Positions 17,126-23,169 of a stretch of DNA of 43,514 nucleotides are shown one piece after another. This DNA comes from Flavobacteriales bacterium. Its GTDB lineage: Bacteria; Bacteroidota; Bacteroidia; Flavobacteriales_D; Sanyastnellaceae. The stretch spans positions 1 through 43,514 of the forward strand of contig CANHWU010000006.1 in NCBI GenBank assembly GCA_947464415.1. The letters run 5' to 3'. Each line of letters starts with the position of its first letter. Within the stretch, counting starts at the first letter, position 1. Made by a program: the position numbers and the translations under genes. The notes under the pieces were generated by a model. That model was not told the origin of the DNA. It searched no databases and was given only the letters and a program-made list of their open reading frames with translations.

Positions 17126-19027
17126 ATGAGTGATGCCATCAAGCATGAGTGCGGCATTGCACTCCTCCGATTGAAGCAACCCCTTCAATTTTACACCGAA
17201 AAATACGGAACCGCCTTTTACGGCCTCAATAAAATGTATTTGCTCATGCAAAAGCAGCATCATCGAGGACAGGATGGAGCTGGTTTGGCCAATATAAAAT
17301 TGGATGTAGATCCAGGTAAGAAATATATCAGCAGAATCAGAAGCAATGATGCCCAGCCTATAAGAGATGTTTTTTCGAAAGTAATGTCTCGTTTTGCTGA
17401 TTTAGAGAAACATCATCCCGAGAAGTTAAAGGATGTAGATTTTTTAAAAGATCAGTTTGCGTTTACTGGAGAGTTGTTTTTGGGGCATTTGCGGTATGGC
17501 ACATTTGGTGGAAATAGTGTGGAGAATTGTCATCCTTTTTTGCGTCAAAATAATTGGATGACAAGGAATTTGGTGTTAGCAGGCAATTTTAATTTAACCA
17601 ATGTAGATGAGCTCTTTGGTTTATTGGTGGAGCTTGGGCAACATCCCAAAGAAAAGGCCGACACCGTCACTGCTATGGAAAAGATTGGCCATTTTTTGGA
17701 TGAGGAAAACCAGTTGTTATTTGAGCGCTTTAAATCACAGGGTTATAATAATCAACAGATTTCAGGTTTGATAGCCAAGCATTTGGATGTTCAAAGGGTG
17801 TTATCTAGAGCATCTAGAGAATGGGATGGAGGTTATGCGATGGCGGGTATGTTTGGCCATGGAGACGCCTTTGTGGTAAGAGACCCTAATGGAATACGCC
17901 CTGCTTTTTTTTATGAAGATGATGAGGTGGTAGTGGTGGCCAGCGAACGCACCCCTATCCAAAGCGCATTGGTGATTGAAACGGACAAAATCCAAGAGAT
18001 TCCTGCTGGATATGGCTTGATCATCAAGAAAGATGGTCAGACGGCATTGAAAGAAATTAGACCCCCACAAGAAAAGAAACCTTGCAGCTTTGAGCGAATT
18101 TATTTTTCAAAGGGCAATGATGAGGATATTTATCAAGAGCGGCAGCAGTTGGGTAGAAATGTAGTGCCCGCTATCATGGAGACCATTGATCATCGAATTG
18201 ATCAGACGGTGTTTTCATTTATTCCTAACACAGCGGAGACCGCTTTTTATGGAATGATCAAGGAGTTGGAGGATGTAATGAATCGAAAGAAGATTCAGCA
18301 GCTCGCTCAGTTGGGGAAGGAGATTACACAAGAGGATATACAAAACATCATTCTTACTCGCACACGCATTGAGAAAATTGCGTTGAAAGATGTGAAGCTT
18401 CGTACCTTCATCACCCAAGATTCTGCACGAGATGAGATGGTATCTTCTGTGTATGATATTACCTACGGAGCGGTTGTGCCTCATCAAGACCATTTGGTGG
18501 TGATTGATGATTCCATCGTTAGAGGAACCACATTGAAGAAGTCAATATTAAAAATATTGGATCGACTAAGTCCCAAAACCATTATCATTGTTTCTTCAGC
18601 TCCACAGATTCGTTATCCAGATTGTTATGGCATTGATATGGCCAAATTGGGAGATTTTATTGCTTTTCAAGCTTGTGTAGCATTGCATAAGGAAAAAGGT
18701 AGTATGCATGTTTTAGATGTGGTGTATAGAAAATGCAAAGACCAAATAAGTCTTCCTAAGGAGCAAGTAAAAAATTATGTAAAAGAGGTGTATGAGCCAT
18801 TTACTGCGGAACAAATCAGTGATAAAATTGCTCAGTTGCTCACTCCTGTTGATTTAAAAGCCAAAGTTAAAATTATCTTCCAGACCATAGAGGGCTTGCA
18901 TCAAGCATGCCCTCATCACAATGGGGATTGGTATTTCACAGGTAATTATCCCACTCCGGGGGGCAACAAGGTAGTGAATCAGGCCTTTATCAATTTCATG
19001 GAAGGAAGGAATCAAAGAGCGTATTGA
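17126..19027 (+). CDS. Amidophosphoribosyltransferase-like (PurF-type) protein, long Bacteroidota form
   Basis: The protein has 633 residues, against about 470-505 for ordinary PurF. The N-terminal class II glutamine amidotransferase has Cys9 in KHECGIALLR as the expected nucleophile, so an eight-residue propeptide would have to be removed, as happens in some PurF proteins. HRGQDGAGLA and LGHLRYGTFGG follow, with long insertions. The phosphoribosyltransferase part has the PRPP-binding motif VVIDDSIVRGTTLKK and YGIDMAKLGDFIAF. PurF makes phosphoribosylamine from PRPP and glutamine, the first step of purine synthesis. Bacteroidota often carry this long version as well as a standard PurF, so its exact role is not proven. 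No purine genes are nearby. Confidence 0.85.
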   Translation: MSDAIKHECGIALLRLKQPLQFYTEKYGTAFYGLNKMYLLMQKQHHRGQDGAGLANIKLDVDPGKKYISRIRSNDAQPIRDVFSKVMSRFADLEKHHPEKLKDVDFLKDQFAFTGELFLGHLRYGTFGGNSVENCHPFLRQNNWMTRNLVLAGNFNLTNVDELFGLLVELGQHPKEKADTVTAMEKIGHFLDEENQLLFERFKSQGYNNQQISGLIAKHLDVQRVLSRASREWDGGYAMAGMFGHGDAFVVRDPNGIRPAFFYEDDEVVVVASERTPIQSALVIETDKIQEIPAGYGLIIKKDGQTALKEIRPPQEKKPCSFERIYFSKGNDEDIYQERQQLGRNVVPAIMETIDHRIDQTVFSFIPNTAETAFYGMIKELEDVMNRKKIQQLAQLGKEITQEDIQNIILTRTRIEKIALKDVKLRTFITQDSARDEMVSSVYDITYGAVVPHQDHLVVIDDSIVRGTTLKKSILKILDRLSPKTIIIVSSAPQIRYPDCYGIDMAKLGDFIAFQACVALHKEKGSMHVLDVVYRKCKDQISLPKEQVKNYVKEVYEPFTAEQISDKIAQLLTPVDLKAKVKIIFQTIEGLHQACPHHNGDWYFTGNYPTPGGNKVVNQAFINFMEGRNQRAY

Positions 19028-19054
19028 TTATCTTCGTTCACTTTCTTAGATTAT

Positions 19055-20497
19055 ATGAAAAAATTGACACTTACCCATTGGATTTTTATTGCCTTATTGT
19101 TGGGGATTGTGGCGGGTGCTATATTGAATTTTCAATTTCCTTCTTCACCCGCTCCTACTTCAGAAGAGGCCATTCAGAAGCTTCGGAACATTGTTGAGCA
19201 GCAAGGCAATAATGATGATTGGAAGCGCAATGTAAAAGCCTTGTTGTCAGACAGTACAACGAGTGCCGATCAAAAGTATCAATCCATAGCAAAGGATTTA
19301 GCACAGGTAAAACCCTCTGGTGATGTACTGGAAAACGCCAAGAAGGCGATGATGCGGGAGAGTAAGATAGATAGAACGCTTGATAAAATTCTAGAGTTTT
19401 TGAGCATATTTACTGAAGTGTTTTTAAGATTGATCAAGATGATCATTGCTCCATTGGTATTTGCTACTTTAGTGGCAGGAGTGGCCAAGTTAGGGGATTT
19501 AAAGGCCGTCGGAAGAATTGGAGGAAAGACATTATTGTGGTTTATCACCGCGTCATTGGTTTCATTGTTATTAGGAGCTATTCTGGTGAATGTTTTTCAA
19601 CCAGGACATTTATTGCAATTGGAAATGCCGAGCGCCTTGTCTTCTGCGGGAGTGGATCATTCAGCGATAACCTTGAAGGGTTTCATTACCCATATTTTTC
19701 CATCGAGTGTTATTGAGGCAATGGCTAAAAATGAGATTTTGCAAATTGTCATTTTTGCTTTGTTGTTTGGTGTAGCTGCTGCGGCGATGGAAGAGAAGGC
19801 TCACGGATTGATCAAGGCAATGGATGCGCTAGGGCATGTGATGTTGAAGATTACTTCTATGGTGATGTATGTGGCACCGTTTGCTGTCTTTTCTGCTATT
19901 ACCGCAATCATTGCTAAAAAGGGAGTGGGTATTTTAGCTACGTATGCCACTTTTATTGGAGAGTTTTATTTGGGATTGATTTTATTGTGGCTGATATTAA
20001 TTTTTGTGGGGTGGCTCTTGATAGGCGCTCGAGTAAGGACACTGTTGAGTCACATCAAGCAACCTTTATTATTGGCTTTTTCTACCGCCTCCAGTGAAGC
20101 AGCCTATCCAAAGATGCTGGAGCAATTGGAGAGGTTTGGTTGTCGAAATCGCATTGTGAGTTTTGTATTGCCGTTGGGATATTCTTTCAATTTAGATGGC
20201 AGTATGATGTATATGACATTTGCCAGTTTATTCATTGCGCAAGCTTATGGTGTAGAACTTTCTTTCGGAGATCAGGTGGTGATGTTGTTGACTTTAATGA
20301 TAACGAGCAAGGGAATTGCTGGGGTGCCAAGAGCGTCGCTCGTGGTGATTGCAGGAACAATTGCGAGCTTTGGAATCCCTGAGGCGGGGTTGGTCTTGTT
20401 GTTAGGCGTTGATCATGTTTTGGATATGGGAAGATCTGCTACCAATGTAGTAGGAAATGCTGTGGCTGCTGTGGCCATCAATAAGTGGGAAAAATAA
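19055..20497 (+). CDS. Dicarboxylate/amino acid:cation symporter (DAACS family)
   Basis: The protein has 480 residues. DAACS signatures are STASSEAAYPKMLEQL (serine-rich hairpin), SFNLDGSMMYMTFASLFIAQ (NLDG), KGIAGVPRASLVVIAG (HP2 tip) and DMGRSATNVVGNAVAAV (cation and substrate site). These transporters bring glutamate, aspartate or C4-dicarboxylates in with Na+ or H+. An unusual hydrophilic insertion of about 70 residues (about 28-100, with SEEAIQKLRNIVEQQ) lies between the first and second membrane helices, where most family members have a short loop. It follows the purF-like gene by 27 bp, so the two may share a transcript. Exact substrate cannot be assigned. Confidence 0.9.
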   Translation: MKKLTLTHWIFIALLLGIVAGAILNFQFPSSPAPTSEEAIQKLRNIVEQQGNNDDWKRNVKALLSDSTTSADQKYQSIAKDLAQVKPSGDVLENAKKAMMRESKIDRTLDKILEFLSIFTEVFLRLIKMIIAPLVFATLVAGVAKLGDLKAVGRIGGKTLLWFITASLVSLLLGAILVNVFQPGHLLQLEMPSALSSAGVDHSAITLKGFITHIFPSSVIEAMAKNEILQIVIFALLFGVAAAAMEEKAHGLIKAMDALGHVMLKITSMVMYVAPFAVFSAITAIIAKKGVGILATYATFIGEFYLGLILLWLILIFVGWLLIGARVRTLLSHIKQPLLLAFSTASSEAAYPKMLEQLERFGCRNRIVSFVLPLGYSFNLDGSMMYMTFASLFIAQAYGVELSFGDQVVMLLTLMITSKGIAGVPRASLVVIAGTIASFGIPEAGLVLLLGVDHVLDMGRSATNVVGNAVAAVAINKWEK

Positions 20498-20558
20498 AAA
20501 TTGGTAATTTCGAAAAAATTTATATACATTCGTTGTTGTAACCGAAAACAAAACTAGA

Positions 20559-20942
20559 ATGGCACAAAAATTTAATGAAAAAGCGTATTTGGCTTCTATT
20601 GGAGCGGGAATACGCGCTCTTCGAATGAAGAAAAAGATGACATTAGAGACATTTGGTGATGTGGTAGGATTGGATAAGTCCAATGCTTATCGCATTGAGA
20701 GTGGTCGAAACATCACGTTATTGACTTTGGAAAAAATTGCTCAGGTGTTCAACATTTCTGCATCGAAATTATTGGACAGTGCGATTGATGTGAAGGATTT
20801 GCCGAAGAAACCTAAGAAGGTTAAAAAGGCGAAATCTGCTCCTAGTAAAAAGGCCAAACCGGTGAAGAAAGAGGTAAAGAAGGTGGCTAAAAAAGCAGTG
20901 AAAAAGGTGAGTAAGAAATCTGCCAAGAAAGGCAAGAAGTAA
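20559..20942 (+). CDS. XRE-family helix-turn-helix regulator with lysine-rich, histone-H1-like tail
   Basis: The protein has 127 residues. Residues about 10-70 form an XRE/Cro-type HTH (IGAGIRALRMKKKMTLETFG, VVGLDKSNAYRIESGRNITL, LTLEKIAQVFNISASKLLD). Residues about 80-127 are almost only Lys, Ala, Val, Pro and Ser, with repeated KKAKP, KKVAKKAVKK and KKSAKK patterns, like bacterial histone H1-like proteins. The tail should bind DNA non-specifically. It is the last gene before a strong terminator. The target is unknown; a nucleoid-associated role with some sequence preference is an inference. The reading is clear, since HTH and tail are in one frame. Confidence 0.9.
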   Translation: MAQKFNEKAYLASIGAGIRALRMKKKMTLETFGDVVGLDKSNAYRIESGRNITLLTLEKIAQVFNISASKLLDSAIDVKDLPKKPKKVKKAKSAPSKKAKPVKKEVKKVAKKAVKKVSKKSAKKGKK

Positions 20943-20963
20943 TGCGTATTGTATTTAAACAAA

Positions 20964-20988
20964 GAGGGGGATTCGTCCCCCTTTTTTT
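20964..20988 (+). terminator. Rho-independent terminator, probably bidirectional
   Basis: AGGGGGA (20965-20971) and TCCCCCT (20976-20982) form a hairpin around a TTCG loop, followed by a T run to 20988. On the minus strand the same hairpin is followed by a T-containing stretch and lies just past the stop of the TauE gene, so it likely serves both converging genes. Confidence 0.9.
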
Positions 20989-21430
20989 ATGGTTGACCTT
21001 GAACCTCCCGATTAGATTTTTCTTGTTTCCATTTTTGTTGCCCTTCAAAGATCATTTTGATGGACATGATGAGCATCAAGCAGCCAAAGAATAGCTTCAC
21101 TTGGTGAACGCTAATACTGAGGGCTATTTTGCTTCCGAAATAGGCGCCAAAGACAAATCCTAATCCAATACAAAGAGCGGCGGGAATTTGAATCTGTCCC
21201 GCTTTGTAATAATGCATTACCGCCATGATGCCAACGGGCAGTAACAAAACAGCCAGGCTTGTACCTTGAGCTTGGAGTTGATTATATTGAAGAAAGTAGA
21301 TAAGAGCTGGAACGATGATGAGTCCTCCTCCTACCCCAACAAAGCCGCTGAGCATGCCCGCCAGCAATCCTAAAATGATCAGTATAACGATGGTAGTCAG
21401 TGTCATAGGCTTTTCATTAAAATTTTCCAT
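20987..21430 (-). CDS. Half-size TauE/SafE-family membrane permease
   Basis: The protein has 147 residues from the ATG at 21430; upstream in-frame codons back to 21487 lie over the promoter. It has about four membrane segments and the TauE/SafE (formerly DUF81) signature GMLSGFVGVGGGLIIVPALI, with AQGTSLAVLLLPVGIMAVM, GLGFVFGAYFGSKIA and KLFFGCLMLIMSIKMIFE. Family members usually have about 250 residues made of two such halves in inverted repeat; a single half would have to work as a dimer. The family exports sulfite, sulfoacetate or related anions. The substrate is not known. Confidence 0.88.
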   Translation of the reverse strand: MENFNEKPMTLTTIVILIILGLLAGMLSGFVGVGGGLIIVPALIYFLQYNQLQAQGTSLAVLLLPVGIMAVMHYYKAGQIQIPAALCIGLGFVFGAYFGSKIALSISVHQVKLFFGCLMLIMSIKMIFEGQQKWKQEKSNREVQGQP

Positions 21431-21457
21431 GATTTTAGTTATGTCTCCTGTTTTTTT

Positions 21458-21488
21458 CGAAGATAATGTTCTATTTTTACAACTCAAA
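21458..21488 (-). promoter_or_regulatory. Candidate promoter for the TauE-family gene
   Basis: On the minus strand, TTTG (21488-21485), a 19-nt spacer and TATCTTCG (21465-21458) match the Bacteroidota -33/-7 layout, with one mismatch in the -7 box. The predicted start is about 24 bp before the ATG at 21430. The divergent gcvH gene starts only 9 bp from the -33 box, and I see only a weak TATTTTTA for it at 21472-21479. Confidence 0.5.
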
Positions 21489-21496
21489 TAAAGAAT

Positions 21497-21871
21497 ATGG
21501 AATTTCCTTCAGAATTAAAGTATACCCGAGATCACGAGTGGGTTCGTGTAGAGGGTGATGTTGCCTTCATTGGAATCACTGCGTTTGCTCAAGGTGAATT
21601 AGGGGATATTGTTTTTGTTGAAATTGAAACGCAAGGAGAGGCCTTGGATGCGCATGCTGTTTTTGGTACAGTAGAGGCGGTGAAGACCGTTTCTGATCTT
21701 TTTATGCCTATCAAAGGCACCATTTTGGAGGTGAATCCTGCCCTAGAGGGCAATCCCGCCTTGGTGAATGAAGATCCTTATGGTCAAGGATGGATGATCA
21801 AGGTGCAGATTGCAGCAGATGCAGATTTGACCTCATTGATGTCCGCAGGTGAGTACGAGCAATCCTTGTAG
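21497..21871 (+). CDS. gcvH: Glycine cleavage system H protein
   Basis: The protein has 124 residues, the usual length. The lipoyl domain has the motif [18 protein letters not shown] with Lys63 as the lipoylation site. Other family marks are [45 protein letters not shown] and the C-terminal SAGEYE. GcvH shuttles the aminomethyl group between the P, T and L proteins. The other glycine cleavage genes are not in the window. The VanZ-like gene follows by about 20 bp, a pairing seen in other Bacteroidota. Confidence 0.97.
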   Translation: MEFPSELKYTRDHEWVRVEGDVAFIGITAFAQGELGDIVFVEIETQGEALDAHAVFGTVEAVKTVSDLFMPIKGTILEVNPALEGNPALVNEDPYGQGWMIKVQIAADADLTSLMSAGEYEQSL

Positions 21872-21890
21872 AAATATTCTGTATCGTTAT

Positions 21891-22295
21891 ATGCGTCGTT
21901 GGCTAGCCCCGACGCTCACCATCTTTATTATTTATCTTCATATTGCCTACATAGCGGTTCCAAAAGAATGGACCTTCCTTGATAGTTTCAGTGTGGATAA
22001 ATGGATCCACGCTCTGATGTTTTTTTCTTTAGCGTTCAGTTGGAGAATACATTTGCTTTGGTTTCAGTTGAATAAATGGATGTGGCTCATTGGATTGTTA
22101 ATGTTTGGTTTCACAATGGAAGTTATGCAAGCCTTGCTTACTACTTATCGAAGCAGAGAGTGGGCCGATGTTATAGCGGATGCTTTTGGGGTGCTCTTGG
22201 CTTTCTGGTTTTTTACCACCACATTATTTACGAGATTGGGATTTTCCCATGATTATGGTAAATACAATGTAGGTTCCAAAGACCACCATGGATAG
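21891..22295 (+). CDS. VanZ-like family membrane protein
   Basis: The protein has 134 residues from the ATG at 21891, 19 bp after the gcvH stop; an upstream in-frame GTG would overlap gcvH. Family pattern: IAVPKEWTFLDSFSVDKWIH, ALMFFSLAFSW and the charged TYRSREWADVIADAFGVLLA, with about four membrane helices. VanZ-like proteins are linked to teicoplanin resistance in enterococci, but in Bacteroidota the role is unknown. The last 24 codons overlap the 3' end of the convergent membrane-protein gene (22224-22295). Confidence 0.82.
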   Translation: MRRWLAPTLTIFIIYLHIAYIAVPKEWTFLDSFSVDKWIHALMFFSLAFSWRIHLLWFQLNKWMWLIGLLMFGFTMEVMQALLTTYRSREWADVIADAFGVLLAFWFFTTTLFTRLGFSHDYGKYNVGSKDHHG

Positions 22296-22583
22296 AGCGA
22301 TTTTTTCTTTGGATTCCCAAGTTGATTGATGAGTATAAAGGACCACTGTCAAAAAGATCAATGCGCTAAATAATTTTACAACTATGGTGCCCATGAAATT
22401 TCGGACAAAGGAAGATTCGGATGAAGGGGATACTGATAATCTTTGCATAAGCACCATTAGAGCGGTGAAGATTAAAACAAATAAAGTGGATGGTAACAAG
22501 GTGTCGGCGGGTAACCAATGCGCCCAAAATGCAATCATGATGATACTGAGTAGGCTGGATCCGGTTAATAGGGTGTTTTTCAT
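22224..22583 (-). CDS. Small membrane protein downstream of AtpZ (unrecognised, ATP synthase I-like position)
   Basis: The protein has 119 residues with about four hydrophobic segments: LLTGSSLLSIIMIAFWAHWL, TLFVLIFTALMVLM, VKLFSALIFLTVVLY and IALSMVVFGTYIVFTIIMG. It overlaps the AtpZ-like gene by 4 bp, so the two are coupled. In many Bacteroidota a small membrane protein in this slot precedes atpB; here no ATP synthase genes follow. I do not recognise a named family. Its 3' end overlaps the convergent VanZ-like gene by 72 bp. Confidence 0.7.
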   Translation of the reverse strand: MKNTLLTGSSLLSIIMIAFWAHWLPADTLLPSTLFVLIFTALMVLMQRLSVSPSSESSFVRNFMGTIVVKLFSALIFLTVVLYTHQSTWESKEKIALSMVVFGTYIVFTIIMGKSQSRK

Positions 22584-22786
22584 TTTTTTTGAAGTGATTT
22601 AACCATCCAATAAAAGGAAAGTGATACTCCCAGCAATGATCCTAAAAGTGTATACATTACTCCTTCTTGATGGTCTAATTTTCTTCCGATAAAAATAAAC
22701 AAGCCAATAACGATGGCCATTTGTGAAGCCATGCTGGTGTATTTTAGAAAAGCGTTATTAGACGGCTTTGGCTTCTGCTGGAGCAT
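22580..22786 (-). CDS. AtpZ/AtpI-family small membrane protein
   Basis: The protein has 68 residues and two membrane helices (about 19-37 and 43-62), MASQMAIVIGLFIFIGRKLD and YTLLGSLLGVSLSFYWMVKS. This matches the AtpZ/AtpI type that helps Mg2+ entry or ring assembly for F0F1 ATP synthase. The start overlaps the end of the bactofilin gene by 29 bp, and the end overlaps the next gene by 4 bp. The sprE-bactofilin-AtpZ order is common in Flavobacteriia just before atpB, but atpB does not follow in this window. Confidence 0.8.
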   Translation of the reverse strand: MLQQKPKPSNNAFLKYTSMASQMAIVIGLFIFIGRKLDHQEGVMYTLLGSLLGVSLSFYWMVKSLQKK

Positions 22787-23150
22787 CTATTTTGATGTCC
22801 TTAATTTTGGTTCCCATGCTACAAGACCCTGAGAAATTGGCACCTGGTTCGATGGCCAATTTGTCTGTAATTACCTCCCCTTCCACTTTGGCAGTGGATT
22901 TAAGAGTTAAAAGTTGCTGAACTTGGATCTTGCCTTTCATTTGACCTTCTAATTCAGCATTTTGGCAAATGACAGTACCTTCCAATTTGCCGTTAGGGCC
23001 CACCACTAACCTACCTTTTGTGATCAGATCACCAACAAAGATTCCATCGATACGGATGTTACTTTCACAACGGATATCACCTTTGATAGAGGTTCCTTCC
23101 ACTACTCTATTGATGGAAGTGTCTACTGGATTGTCTGGAATACGTGCCAT
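22758..23150 (-). CDS. Bactofilin (polymer-forming cytoskeletal protein)
   Basis: The protein has 130 residues from the ATG at 23150, 19 bp after the sprE stop; a longer frame to 23264 would overlap sprE by 95 bp and is rejected. The body is a bactofilin beta-helix with short repeating strands: GTSIKGDIRCESNIRIDGIF, GDLITKGRLVVGPNGKLEG, ICQNAELEGQMKGKIQVQQL, TAKVEGEVITDKLAIEPGA. Bactofilins polymerise without nucleotide and act as scaffolds at the membrane. It lies between the T9SS/gliding gene sprE and the AtpZ-like gene, probably in one transcript. Partner unknown. Confidence 0.93.
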   Translation of the reverse strand: MARIPDNPVDTSINRVVEGTSIKGDIRCESNIRIDGIFVGDLITKGRLVVGPNGKLEGTVICQNAELEGQMKGKIQVQQLLTLKSTAKVEGEVITDKLAIEPGANFSGSCSMGTKIKDIKIDAPAEAKAV

Positions 23151-23169
23151 AAGCGGTTTTTGTAAAGAA

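Noticed and set aside
20559-20942. Lysine-rich tail as a frameshifted or spurious extension
   Set aside because: The tail is in frame with the HTH, ends at a normal stop and is followed by a good terminator.
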